Shown: piece by piece, positions 26,930 through 35,550 of the stretch
Position numbering within the stretch: position 1 is the first letter of the stretch
Layout: every line of letters starts with the position of its first letter
Source: Streptomyces sp. WMMC940
Lineage (GTDB): Bacteria; Actinomycetota; Actinomycetes; Streptomycetales; Streptomycetaceae
Assembly (NCBI RefSeq): GCF_027460265.1
Contig: NZ_JAPZBC010000001.1
Span: forward strand, 3,805,001-3,869,000
Length of the DNA stretch: 64,000 bases
Direction of reading: 5' to 3'
The notes under the pieces: model-generated
Database searches by the model: none
What the model was told of the DNA's origin: nothing
Seen by the model: the letters and a program-made list of their open reading frames with translations, nothing else
Program-made: the position numbers and the translations under genes

Positions 26930-27784
26930 TCAACCCGCCGCGACGGTCAGCGGCGCGAATCTGCGGGTCCAGTCACCCGGGAGAGCGGGAGCGCCGCGGA
27001 GCATCACGGCGTTGAAGGCGATCGGCTCGAGGCCGCTCGCCTTCAGCCAGGTGAGCAGGCCCTCGTGCCGCACATCGATGTCCGTGCGGAGCGGACGCTC
27101 CGTCTCCGCGGCGAGCGACGTGATCAGGGCCTTGGCGGTGTCCGTGTCCCGTGCGATCAGCGGGCCGACGACCTGGGTCTCCATGTTCGGCCATGCGGCC
27201 GCGTAGCCCGTGAGGACTCCGTCGGCTTCGGCAAGCCTCAACCGGTCGGCGAAGGCAGGCAGCCGGGCGAGCATATGTGTCCGGTCCACGCCGAACACCT
27301 CGGCGTCCAGACGGAGGATCGCCGGGAGGTCCTCCGCCGTGGCCGGCCGGGTCACGGCCCGGGGCGCCGGACCGGAGAGGCGGAAGCGGCCACGGACCAT
27401 CTCGGCGCGGCCGGCATGGGTGAAGCCCAGTTCCTCGTAGAGAGGCTGCCCGTTCGGCGTGGCATGCAGCGTCAGGGGCGTCTTACCGGTCTCGGCGAGT
27501 ACGTGCCTCATCAGGCGTCGCCCGACACCCTGCCGGGCGTATCGCTCGGCCACGAGCACCATGCCGAGGGCGGAGAGTCCCGGACCGTACGACGTCACCA
27601 CGCACCCCGCCATGAGCCCTCCGGCTTCGGTGTCGTCGATGCCGTACCCCGTGCCGGCCGCCAGCAGGAGACCCCATTTGCGCTCCTCGCGCGGCCATCC
27701 CCGGTCCTCCGAGAGGTCCGCACAGGAGTGCAGGTCCGCAGTGGTCAGACGCCGGATGGGGTGCTCGGGGAAGGGAGTTGGCAT
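26930..27784 (-). CDS. Two-domain GNAT acetyltransferase
   Basis: 284 residues. The N-terminal GNAT domain shows MVLVAERYARQGVGRRLMRH (acetyl-CoA loop) and NGQPLYEELGF. The C-terminal half (PATAEDLPAILRLDAEVFGV) is a second, more divergent GNAT-like domain. ATG 27784 is the natural start; upstream frame openness is spurious. No Shine-Dalgarno is seen, so the mRNA may be leaderless. Substrate unknown. Confidence 0.78.
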   Translation of the reverse strand: MPTPFPEHPIRRLTTADLHSCADLSEDRGWPREERKWGLLLAAGTGYGIDDTEAGGLMAGCVVTSYGPGLSALGMVLVAERYARQGVGRRLMRHVLAETGKTPLTLHATPNGQPLYEELGFTHAGRAEMVRGRFRLSGPAPRAVTRPATAEDLPAILRLDAEVFGVDRTHMLARLPAFADRLRLAEADGVLTGYAAAWPNMETQVVGPLIARDTDTAKALITSLAAETERPLRTDIDVRHEGLLTWLKASGLEPIAFNAVMLRGAPALPGDWTRRFAPLTVAAG

Positions 27785-28887
27785 GAGGTCAGGCTGTCTG
27801 ACGCGGTGATCTTTCGTCCACCTCTTTCGAGGAAGTGGCCCGGCTCCGTGGGAAGTGGTGAGCGCGGTCATCGCCCGGGCCAGCCGGAACTTGGTCCAGA
27901 CCCAGCGGCAGCGGGCCCGGGGTGTCGCAGGGGAGAGGGCCGATCCGCTGCCGAGGCGAGCGGAGCGACGGGAGCATCGGCGAGTTCGCGAAGACGGCCG
28001 TCGAACGGTACGAGGCCCCGGCGGCCGGTGATCCGGAGAACACCGCGGCGACGCTCGGCCCCAGCGGACCGAGTGGCAGTCCGAGCCGGCGCGGATGCCG
28101 ACACATGGACGACGAGGAGGGCGCGCCGAGTCGGGCGCTCGAGTGGTTTCACGTGAAACACCGCCGGGCCGGGCCGGTCTTCGCGTCCTACGAGGGAGTG
28201 GCCGGACTGGCCTCGGCGCACCTCGCGAGCATGATTCCTTCGCCCGGAGATCGGCCAACCGGAGAGCGTGCGTCGCCGGGGGTTCATGTCTGTCGGCCAT
28301 TCCGTTCATGGAGCCGGTCGAACCGTCTGTATTCTCGCGCCACTAAGTGGTGAAGGTCGCGAAGGGGCTCTGTGCAGAGATCGGGATGATGGCTGAACGG
28401 CCCTGCCGTCCCCGCGGATTCGCTGACCGATGCGCAGATCTTTGCCGTGGCGACCGTTGCGGACGAGGTGAATGCGGACCATCATCTGTCCGGGCGGCTC
28501 GCCACACCGCGCCGGACGGGATGCGAACGGCTGGAGGCGCGCGAACTGGAGCGATTCCCTTGCTGGTTTCGGGTGCAAGGGCATACCCAACGAGACCCGA
28601 ATCGTGGCCGCGAAAACGGACATGGGTGCGATGCAGCCTAACGGGAAAGCGGGTGGGGATACCCGGACTTTCCGCTCTTTGTCCGCTGCCGGGCGGGAGC
28701 TGGCATGCTGCGACGACGAGCGCTGCGGGCAACGTCACCATCCGGTCCCACTCGCCCGAATCCCATAATCGCGAAGGCTAATGTGGGCGGGCACGAGTCA
28801 TTGAGAGCAGAGCGGGGAAATCGAGGCACCTTCCGGACCAGCGGAAGTGCGCAGACCGACCGAGAGATGTTCGAGGCGAGGCACACA
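27785..28887. other. 1.1-kb gap without a convincing gene, with parS site 5
   Basis: No intact gene with start, ribosome site and family resemblance could be read on either strand. A plus-strand segment at 28416-28495 reads DSLTDAQIFAVATVADEVNA and looks protein-like, but an upstream stop and lack of a start suggest a remnant. The region downstream of about 28640 should contain the promoter of the flavohaemoglobin-like gene. Confidence 0.45.
28146..28159. other. parS centromere site 5
   Basis: Exact GTTTCACGTGAAAC, isolated within the 1.1-kb gap between the two-domain GNAT gene and the globin gene. Confidence 0.95.
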
Positions 28888-30585
28888 ATGGACGCTCCGA
28901 CCACTACGTCGGCCGACAACGGGACCTCCGGTGAGAACGGCGCGAGGGGCGGGGGAGGCTGGTTCACCCCCCGGAGGCAGCCTACCGAAGGCCGTCCGGC
29001 TCCTGGCGGCGATGAGGGCCCTGCCCGCGAGGGAGCCGAATCGGCGGACGAGGGGCGAATAGCCACCCCCAGCCGGCCGGTCGCCTCCATCCGCCCCGTC
29101 GGCACGGGAGCCGAGCGGGCTGCCGGGTCCCCGCCGCGTGGAGTCGCCGTTCCGCAGACACGCACCGCACCCGAGTCCCGGCGCACACCGGGCGCGGCGC
29201 CGCGGGAGACGCCTGCGCCGCCGGTCCCCCCGTACGGCGCGGGTGCCCCGCACGGCGCCTCGTCGCCCCGCGGAAACACCGACCCCCGTCACGGAGGTCC
29301 TCCGCAGTACGGCGCCCCGTCCCACGGCGGCGCATCGCCTCACGAGGGCCCCGCGCCCTACCCGCACCAGGGAGTCCCCTCCCTCGGCGGCGGCGCACCC
29401 CACTTCGGCCCGGCCCCCGACACCGGAGCCGGCGGCCCCCGCTCCGGTCTGTTCTCCGGGGTCTCCGACGAGAAGTCGTCCCCCGACGCGATCCTCATCC
29501 GGGGGACCATGGAGGAGATCGCCCCGGTCGCCGACAAGGTCACGTCCTACTTCTACGCCCTGCTGTTCGTCCGCCACCCCGATCTGCGGTCCCTCTTCCC
29601 GGCCGCCATGGACACCCAGCGCGACCGGCTCCTCAAGGCGCTGCTCACCGCCGCGGAGCACATGGACAACACGCCCGTACTGGTCGACTACCTCGAGCAC
29701 CTCGGCCGCGGCCACCGCAAGTACGGCACCCAACCCGCGCACTACCCCGCCGTCGGCGAGGCGCTCATCGGAGCGCTGACCCGCTACGCGACGACGACCT
29801 GGAACGAGGAGACCGAAGCCGCGTGGGTCAGGACCTACACGACCATCTCCCAGATCATGATCGACTCTGCTGCCGAGAACGAACGGCACGCGCCGGCCTG
29901 GTGGCACGCCGAAGTGGTGTCCCACGATCTCAGAACACCGGACATCGCGGTCGTCACCGTGCGCCCCGACCAGCCGTATCCGTTCCTGGCCGGTCAGTAC
30001 ACGAGTCTCGAGACGCCGTGGTGGCCGAGGATCTGGCGGCACTACTCCTTCGCGGGTGCGCCCCGTTCCGACGGACTGCTCTCGTTCCATGTGAAGGCCG
30101 TCCCGGCGGGCTGGGTCTCCAACGCCCTGGTCCATCACGCCCGGCCCGGCGATGTGCTCCGGCTGGGCCCGCCGGCGGGATCGATGGTCGTCGACCACAC
30201 CACCGACAACGGGATGCTCTGCCTGGGCGGCGGTACCGGCATCGCGCCCATCAAGGCGCTGGTCGAAGACGTCGCCGAACACGGTGAGCGCCGTCCGGTG
30301 GAGGTGTTCTACGGGGCGCGCAGCGATCACGACCTCTACGACATCGACACGATGCTGCGGCTCCAGCAGAGCCATCCGTGGCTCCAGGTGCGCCCCGTCG
30401 TGGACGGCAGGACGCAGCTGCCCGACGCCGTGCTCGAGTACGGGCCGTGGAACGAGTACGACGCGTTCCTCTCCGGCCCGGTCGGGATGATCCGCAGCGG
30501 AGTGGACACGCTCAGGGGCGTCGGCATCCCGTCGGAGCGGATCCGTCACGACTCGCTCGAGGAGCTCGTCGCCGCCGCCGACTAG
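28888..30585 (+). CDS. Flavohaemoglobin-like protein with long Pro/Gly-rich N-terminus
   Basis: 565 residues. The first 190 or so are low-complexity Pro/Gly/His-rich. A globin domain follows: TSYFYALLFVRHPDLRSLFP with the B10-type Tyr, and the proximal His in LGRGHRKYG. The FAD/NAD reductase module shows RHYSFAGAP (FAD), GGTGIAPIKAL (NAD) and a C-terminal FLSGPVGMI. Such proteins dioxygenate nitric oxide or act as globin-coupled reductases. Length exceeds ordinary flavohaemoglobin (about 400 aa) only because of the N-terminal extension. ATG 28888 has GAGG upstream; ATG 28867 is possible. Confidence 0.85.
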   Translation: MDAPTTTSADNGTSGENGARGGGGWFTPRRQPTEGRPAPGGDEGPAREGAESADEGRIATPSRPVASIRPVGTGAERAAGSPPRGVAVPQTRTAPESRRTPGAAPRETPAPPVPPYGAGAPHGASSPRGNTDPRHGGPPQYGAPSHGGASPHEGPAPYPHQGVPSLGGGAPHFGPAPDTGAGGPRSGLFSGVSDEKSSPDAILIRGTMEEIAPVADKVTSYFYALLFVRHPDLRSLFPAAMDTQRDRLLKALLTAAEHMDNTPVLVDYLEHLGRGHRKYGTQPAHYPAVGEALIGALTRYATTTWNEETEAAWVRTYTTISQIMIDSAAENERHAPAWWHAEVVSHDLRTPDIAVVTVRPDQPYPFLAGQYTSLETPWWPRIWRHYSFAGAPRSDGLLSFHVKAVPAGWVSNALVHHARPGDVLRLGPPAGSMVVDHTTDNGMLCLGGGTGIAPIKALVEDVAEHGERRPVEVFYGARSDHDLYDIDTMLRLQQSHPWLQVRPVVDGRTQLPDAVLEYGPWNEYDAFLSGPVGMIRSGVDTLRGVGIPSERIRHDSLEELVAAAD

Positions 30586-30766
30586 GCATGTCGCGAATGT
30601 CACTCCGTCCGTCCGCGGGGTGTCGTGGGCGGGAGGAACTTTCGCAACGCGCCCGCCCCGTTGCCGCGTCGGGCGGAGTCTGCGCCTCGCGTCGGGGCGA
30701 ACGTTGCCCAAGGCGGTACCAGGGCCGCCGGGCAAGGCCGCCGGGCCGTACCGAGGGATTCCGTGC

Positions 30767-31246
30767 TCAGCCCAGGTCGGGTGCGTGCATCGCCCGGACC
30801 CCCTCGATGTTGCCGTCCAGGTAGTGCCGCAGGGACAGTGGGACGAGGTGCACGGCGGCGATCCCGACGCGGCTGAAGGGCACCCGGACGATCTCGTACT
30901 CGCCGCAGGGGTCCTCCACCTCGGGGCCGTGCCGCCGGGACTCGTCCATGGCCACCAGACGGCAGACGAAGAAGTGCTGCACCTTCACGCCCGAGACGCC
31001 GCCGTCCACGATGTGCTCGACGGTGTCCACGAAGCAGGGCACCACATCGACGATCTTGGCGCCGAGTTCCTCGTCCACCTCGCGGTGGAGGGCTTCGACG
31101 ACGGTCGCGTCCTCGGGCTCGACCCCGCCGCCCGGAGTGACCCAGTACGGGTCCATGCCCGGCTTGGTGCGTTTGATCAGTACGAGGTCGTCGCCGTCGA
31201 GCAGGATGGCGCGTGCGGTGCGCTTGACCACTGGCCGTTCGGTCAT
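30767..31246 (-). CDS. Nudix hydrolase
   Basis: 159 residues. The Nudix box GGGVEPEDATVVEALHREVD with EELGA is present near 39-63, but the first Glu of the Gx5E element is Ala (Asp is adjacent) while the metal-binding REVDEELG is intact. Probably active on a nucleoside-diphosphate-linked compound; substrate unknown. Start ATG 31246 gives MTERPVVKRTARAILLDGDD. It lies 62 bp downstream of the LysR gene, same strand. Confidence 0.85.
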   Translation of the reverse strand: MTERPVVKRTARAILLDGDDLVLIKRTKPGMDPYWVTPGGGVEPEDATVVEALHREVDEELGAKIVDVVPCFVDTVEHIVDGGVSGVKVQHFFVCRLVAMDESRRHGPEVEDPCGEYEIVRVPFSRVGIAAVHLVPLSLRHYLDGNIEGVRAMHAPDLG

Positions 31247-31308
31247 GGTCAGAGAGTGGCCCACGGCATCCGTTCTGAAACTCCCGTCTCCTCCGCTGTC
31301 GCCGGCCG

Positions 31309-32205
31309 TCACCAGGCGGTCGCGGCACGCAACAGACCCTCGTGCGCACGTGCGATGTGCGGCAGTGCGAGCGTTCCGGTCCGGACGACGAGGAAGTACG
31401 TGCGCAGTGGTGGAACGGGAGGCTCCAGCAGGGCCACCAGCCGGCCGCTGTCGAGGTCGCCCCGACACAGGTAGCGGGGCAGCACGGCGAGCCCGGCCCC
31501 GGCGGCGGCCGATTCCCGCGCGGCCCGCAGATCGGGTGCGATGACGGCGGCCACGGCGGGTGGCCGGCTGTCGAAGACCGAGGACCAGTAGCGGGAGACG
31601 AACGGCAGGGACTCGTGGACCTCGACCACCGGCAGTTGCTCCAGCACGACGGCGCCCTTGCGCAGCAGCATTCCGTCGCCCAGCCGCGCCGCCCAGCGCG
31701 GGGAGGCGACCAGGACGTGTTCCTCGTCGCAGAGCGGGGTCGACGCGAGCAGCCCGCCGCGAGGCCGGGCCGTGGTCACGGCGAGCTCGTGGTGCCCGGC
31801 CGCCAGCCCCTCGAGTGCCTCCTCGGCGTTGCCCGTGAAGGACGTCCGCAGCGCCAGTCCCTGCGAGACCAGCGGGGCCAGTGCGGGCAGCACCCGCGCG
31901 GAGGTGAACTCGGGCGGTCCGGCGAGGTGGAGGGTGCGTACGCCGGACTCGTCGTCCAGGCCCGCCTCCACGATCTCGACGAGCGCGTCCAGATGAGGGG
32001 CGGTCCGGTGGGCCAGCTCGTCGCCGACGGTCGTGGGCGTGACCCCGCGCGCCTGGCGGAGGAAGAGCGGCCGCCCCAGCTGCCGTTCCAGGGTCCTTAT
32101 CTGGCTGGTCACCGCGGGCTGGGAGAGCCCGAGCAGAGCGGCGGCGCGGGTGAACGACCCGGCCCGGTGCACCGTGACGAATGTGCGCAGCAGGGCCAGA
32201 TCCAT
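31309..32205 (-). CDS. LysR-family transcriptional regulator
   Basis: 298 residues. The N-terminal helix-turn-helix LLRTFVTVHRAGSFTRAAAL with LGLSQPAVTSQIRTLERQLG is textbook LysR, followed by an effector-binding domain. Start ATG 32205; AT-rich ATAAATAAGTCGATAG lies directly upstream and is likely its promoter or operator. It is co-directional with the cystathionine gamma-lyase-family gene upstream and the Nudix gene downstream, but its target is unknown. Confidence 0.9.
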   Translation of the reverse strand: MDLALLRTFVTVHRAGSFTRAAALLGLSQPAVTSQIRTLERQLGRPLFLRQARGVTPTTVGDELAHRTAPHLDALVEIVEAGLDDESGVRTLHLAGPPEFTSARVLPALAPLVSQGLALRTSFTGNAEEALEGLAAGHHELAVTTARPRGGLLASTPLCDEEHVLVASPRWAARLGDGMLLRKGAVVLEQLPVVEVHESLPFVSRYWSSVFDSRPPAVAAVIAPDLRAARESAAAGAGLAVLPRYLCRGDLDSGRLVALLEPPVPPLRTYFLVVRTGTLALPHIARAHEGLLRAATAW

Positions 32206-32375
32206 CGTCCAACTATAAATAAGTCGATAGGTCTCTGTCGCTCCTGTGATTGGACACTGACGTAGAGTCAACTAGCCTTGCTGGAGCGGTTTCTGATTCA
32301 GGGTGACACACGTCGCACCACGCGCGGAGTGTGCGCGGTGCCACGTGCACCGGCCCGGGAACCGCATGCGGAAGA

Positions 32376-32414
32376 GGACGGTCCGAGCCATGAGGGGGGA
32401 GGTTCGGACCGTCC
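32376..32414 (-). terminator. Terminator downstream of the cystathionine gamma-lyase-family gene
   Basis: GGACGGTCCGA (32376-32386) pairs perfectly with TCGGACCGTCC (32404-32414) around a 17-nt purine-rich loop, 68 bp after the stop codon at 32483. Confidence 0.75.
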
Positions 32415-32482
32415 TTCGCGCCCGCCGGGAAGCGCTCCGGCCGGCGCCCGCGGCGGCTGACGCGCCGCCGCGTGCGCGTGCC

Positions 32483-33607
32483 TCAGCCCTCCGCCGCGTC
32501 CAGCGCCCGGAGCACGTCCGCGACGAGGTCGTCCGTGTCCTCCGCGCCCGCCGAGAAGCGGATGAAGCCCTCCGCCACGGCGTCGCCGCCCCACCGCCCC
32601 CTGCGTTCGGCGCTGGAGCGGACACCGCCGAAGCTGGTGGCGTCGTCGACGAGCCGTGTCTCCGCGAGGAAGCGCTCCGCGTGGTCACGGTCGGGCAGTT
32701 CGAAGGAGACCACCGAGCCGAAGCGGCGCATCTGCTTCGCGGCGATCTCGTGCGAGGGGTCCTCGGGCAGTCCGGGGTAGCGCAGTCCGGTGACCTCCGC
32801 CCGCCCGGCCAGCGCCCGCGCGAGGGCGAGCGCATTCGCACACTGACGGTCGGACCGGAGCTGGAGCGTGGCCAGCGAGCGATGCGCCAGCCACGCCTCC
32901 ATGGGGCCCGGGATCGCGCCCACGACCTTGCGCCAGTGCCGTACCCGAGCGGCCGATGCGGAGTTCCGGCAGACCACGTAACCGAGCAGCAGGTCGCCAT
33001 GGCCCGTCAGGCCCTTGGTGCCGCTGGCGACCGCGAAGTCGGCGCCGAGGGCCAGCGGGCGCTGGCCGAGCGGGGTCGCGAGTGTGTTGTCGACCGCGAC
33101 CAGGGCTCCGCCTGCGTGCGCGGCGTCCGCGAGCCGCCGTACGTCGCACACGTCGAGCCCCGGGTTGGAGGGGGTCTCGATCCACAGCAGCTTCGCCCCG
33201 TCCAGTGCGGTGAGCTGGGCGTCGCCGCCGGTGGGCGCGGTCCGGACCTCGACCCCGTACTCCTCCAGCTGCTCCCGCACCAGCGGGAGGGCCTGGTAGC
33301 CGTCGTCCGGGAGCACCACCACGTCGCCCGCGCGGACCTGGGACAGCAGCACCGCCGAGACGGCGGCCATGCCCGAGGCGAAGACGACGGTCTCGACCCC
33401 GGTCTCCCCCGGCGCCTCCAGCTCCCCGATCGCCTGCTCCAGCAGCGTCCAGGTGGGATTGGAGTCCCGCCCGTAGGTGTACGGGCCCGTCGGTTCACCG
33501 GGCAGGTGGTAGTGGGCGGCGAAGACCGGTCCCGGCAGCGTCGGTTCGTACTTCCGCGCCTCCGGCAGACCGGCCCGCACGGCCCTCGTGCCCTCACCCG
33601 TGCTCAT
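32483..33607 (-). CDS. Cystathionine gamma-lyase/gamma-synthase family PLP enzyme
   Basis: 374 residues, the Cys/Met metabolism PLP family. YTYGRDSNPTWTLLEQAIGELE is the conserved N-terminal block, VVFASGMAAVSAVLL the PLP-phosphate region, DNTLATP the cofactor Asp, and ASGTKGLTGH contains the PLP lysine. Cleaves or forms cystathionine-type thioethers; which direction is not decidable here. The ATG at 33607 overlaps the ptpA stop codon by 4 bp (ATGA), implying translational coupling. Confidence 0.88.
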   Translation of the reverse strand: MSTGEGTRAVRAGLPEARKYEPTLPGPVFAAHYHLPGEPTGPYTYGRDSNPTWTLLEQAIGELEAPGETGVETVVFASGMAAVSAVLLSQVRAGDVVVLPDDGYQALPLVREQLEEYGVEVRTAPTGGDAQLTALDGAKLLWIETPSNPGLDVCDVRRLADAAHAGGALVAVDNTLATPLGQRPLALGADFAVASGTKGLTGHGDLLLGYVVCRNSASAARVRHWRKVVGAIPGPMEAWLAHRSLATLQLRSDRQCANALALARALAGRAEVTGLRYPGLPEDPSHEIAAKQMRRFGSVVSFELPDRDHAERFLAETRLVDDATSFGGVRSSAERRGRWGGDAVAEGFIRFSAGAEDTDDLVADVLRALDAAEG

Positions 33608-34095
33608 GCCGCCGCCTCCTCCACCGCCTCGCGCACCGCGGTGAGCAGTCCCTCGCTCGCGGCCTCCACCATGTCCAGACATTCCTCGAAGCCGTCCGTT
33701 CCGCCGTAGTAGGGGTCGGGGACGTCGAGGTCGCCACCGGCGGCCGGGTCGTACGAGCGCAGCAGCCGGACCTTCGCGGCGTCCGCCGCGGTCGGTGCCA
33801 GCCGGCGCAGCTCCCGCAGATGACCCCGGTCGAGGGCGATCACCAGGTCCAGCCGGGAGAACCACGAGGGACGGAACTGCCGGGCGACATGACCGGACGC
33901 GTAGCCGTTGCCCCGCAGGACGTCGACGGTGCGGGCATCGGCGGCGTCTCCCTCGTGCCAGCCTCCCGTGCCGGCGCTGTCCACGACGACGAGGCCGCCG
34001 AGTCCGGCGTCCTCCACGCGGGCCCGGAACACGGACTCGGCCATCGGCGACCGGCAGATGTTGCCGGTGCAGACGAAACAGACGGAGAAGGGCAT
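33604..34095 (-). CDS. ptpA: Low-molecular-weight protein tyrosine phosphatase
   Basis: 163 residues. The P-loop CTGNICRSP (Cys9, Arg15) and the catalytic-acid loop DPYYGG are both present, defining an active LMW-PTP. In S. coelicolor a homologue named ptpA has been linked to secondary metabolism (known from literature). It is the upstream partner of a 4-bp overlap with the cystathionine gamma-lyase-family gene, and 7 bp separate it from the holin-like gene upstream, so the three probably form an operon. Confidence 0.92.
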   Translation of the reverse strand: MPFSVCFVCTGNICRSPMAESVFRARVEDAGLGGLVVVDSAGTGGWHEGDAADARTVDVLRGNGYASGHVARQFRPSWFSRLDLVIALDRGHLRELRRLAPTAADAAKVRLLRSYDPAAGGDLDVPDPYYGGTDGFEECLDMVEAASEGLLTAVREAVEEAAA

Positions 34096-34102
34096 GGCGC
34101 GG

Positions 34103-34483
34103 TCAGTCCTTGCCGTCGGGGAGCACCACGTTCAGCGCCCACGACACGATCGAGATGATCAGGCCGCCGAGCACGGCCGTCCAGAAGCCCTCCACGTGGA
34201 AGTTCAGGTCCAGGACGTCGGCGAGCCACGAGGTCAGCAACAGCATCAGGGCGTTGACGACCAGCGTGATCAGGCCGAGCGTGAGGATGAACAGCGGAAG
34301 CGTCAGCAGCCTGACTATCGGCTTCACGAAGAAGTTCACCAGGCCGAAGAGCAGGGCCACGATGATCAGGGTGACGGTCTTCTTCGCGGTGCTGTCGCCG
34401 GTGAGCGTGATGTCCTGGACCAGCCAGATGGCCACGGCGAGTGCCCCGGCGTTCGCGATCGTCTTGACGAGGAAATTCTTCAT
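34103..34483 (-). CDS. Phage-holin-family (YvlD-like) membrane protein
   Basis: 126 residues with four hydrophobic helices: NAGALAVAIWLVQDITL, TLIIVALLFGLVNFFVKPIV, LTLPLFILTLGLITLVVNAL and FWTAVLGGLIISIVSWALNV. The NFFVKPIVRLLTLPLFILTL block is diagnostic of the YvlD/PF04020 group. Function unsettled. Probable first gene of an operon with ptpA; divergent from a cupin gene. Confidence 0.85.
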   Translation of the reverse strand: MKNFLVKTIANAGALAVAIWLVQDITLTGDSTAKKTVTLIIVALLFGLVNFFVKPIVRLLTLPLFILTLGLITLVVNALMLLLTSWLADVLDLNFHVEGFWTAVLGGLIISIVSWALNVVLPDGKD

Positions 34484-34534
34484 GTGTCTGATCGTGGCAG
34501 ACGTGATCGGACCGATGGCAGGGGCGGACGGACG

Positions 34535-34852
34535 ATGAAGGCATTCCGGCTGGACGAGCTCGAGGCGGAGCGTGCCGCCAATGAGGGGGCGTATCTGCAG
34601 TTCCTGCGCGAGCGGAACATGTCGGTCGGGCTGTACGCGCTGGACGCGGGGGAGCTGGACCCGCAGCAGCCGCACCGGCAGGACGAGGTCTACTTCGTCG
34701 TCAGCGGCCGTGCCTCGATCACGGTCGGTACGGAGACGACCCAGGTGGGGCGGGGCAGCGTCGTCTACGTCCCGGCGGGGGTGGCCCACAGGTTCCACCA
34801 CATCAGCGAGGATCTCCGGGTGCTCGTCGTCTTCTCTCCGCCCGAGAGCTGA
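34535..34852 (+). CDS. Small single-domain cupin protein
   Basis: 105 residues. Cupin motif 1 appears as PHRQDEVYFVVSGRASITVG and motif 2 as VYVPAGVAHRFHHISED. Two His, a Glu and a further His form the expected metal site. Function could be a metal-dependent enzyme or binding protein; unknown. Diverges from the holin-like gene. Weak ribosome site GGACGGACG. Confidence 0.82.
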   Translation: MKAFRLDELEAERAANEGAYLQFLRERNMSVGLYALDAGELDPQQPHRQDEVYFVVSGRASITVGTETTQVGRGSVVYVPAGVAHRFHHISEDLRVLVVFSPPES

Positions 34853-34894
34853 CCGGCCCGCCGGATTTCCCTAGGGGAAGGCTCAGGGGACTTC

Positions 34895-34914
34895 GGGGGG
34901 CGCGGGCGCCCCCC
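34895..34914 (+). terminator. Terminator after the cupin gene
   Basis: GGGGGGCGC / GCGCCCCCC, a 9-bp perfect GC stem with a 2-nt apex (opens to a larger loop in practice), 43 bp after the cupin stop. Confidence 0.7.
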
Positions 34915-34974
34915 GACCACCGTCCCGCCTCTAGCATCGACAGCAGGAGAACCCACAGAAGCGAGGTAGGGACG

Positions 34975-35193
34975 ATGGCGGTGCGGGAGATACTGACGGG
35001 GATGCCCTGGTGGGTGAAGTGGGTCGCCATCCCTCTGATCGCCCTTGTCGTCTTCGGCGGGATGATCGCGAGTTTCGTCGGCTTTGTGATCTGGCTGCTC
35101 TTCAAGGTCCTGCTCTTCGTGGCGATCGTGGGCGGACTGATCTACGTCGTGCGGAAGTTCATGAGCTCGTCGTCCTCGAAGGGCGACCGGTAG
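34975..35193 (+). CDS. Small DUF5326-like membrane protein
   Basis: 72 residues, MAVREILTGMPWWVKWVAIP followed by two hydrophobic helices (LIALVVFGGMIASFVGFVIW, LLFKVLLFVAIVGGLIYVV) and a Ser/Lys tail. GAGGTAGGGA precedes ATG 34975. It resembles the actinobacterial DUF5326 family located near ssgA; function unknown. Confidence 0.82.
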   Translation: MAVREILTGMPWWVKWVAIPLIALVVFGGMIASFVGFVIWLLFKVLLFVAIVGGLIYVVRKFMSSSSSKGDR

Positions 35194-35550
35194 GCGACCG
35201 GGACAGGTACGGTCATCGGCCGGGGGAGAGTGCGCCGGAGGCGCGAGGGGAGCGCGGGCCTGGGTTTCGCGGGGCGGAAAACGGCAGGTGCGTACGCCCG
35301 TTAGCCCGCGCGGGGGAATGCCGCGGACGATCCCCGCGGCCCGTCGGGGGCTGCCATTAGAGTGGCAATCCTCCGCCGTCCCCGGGAATCCCCGGTCGAT
35401 GATCACCGTGAACAGCGGTTCTTGCGACTTCCTGGACAGTTCCCGAATTCGGTCTCAGGAGCAGCCCAGGCCCTCGGGGAGCGCGGCGGGCGTGCGGGGG
35501 CGGCCCCTGCACGCGGGCGGTCCGCCCGTCACCATGCCTGGGGGTGACCT
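35194..35550. other. Promoter region upstream of ssgR
   Basis: 357 bp without a supported gene. Includes GC-rich runs and an AT-richer patch around 35345-35450 that may carry the ssgR promoter. The only firm element is GGGGGTGACC just before the TTG start. Confidence 0.45.
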
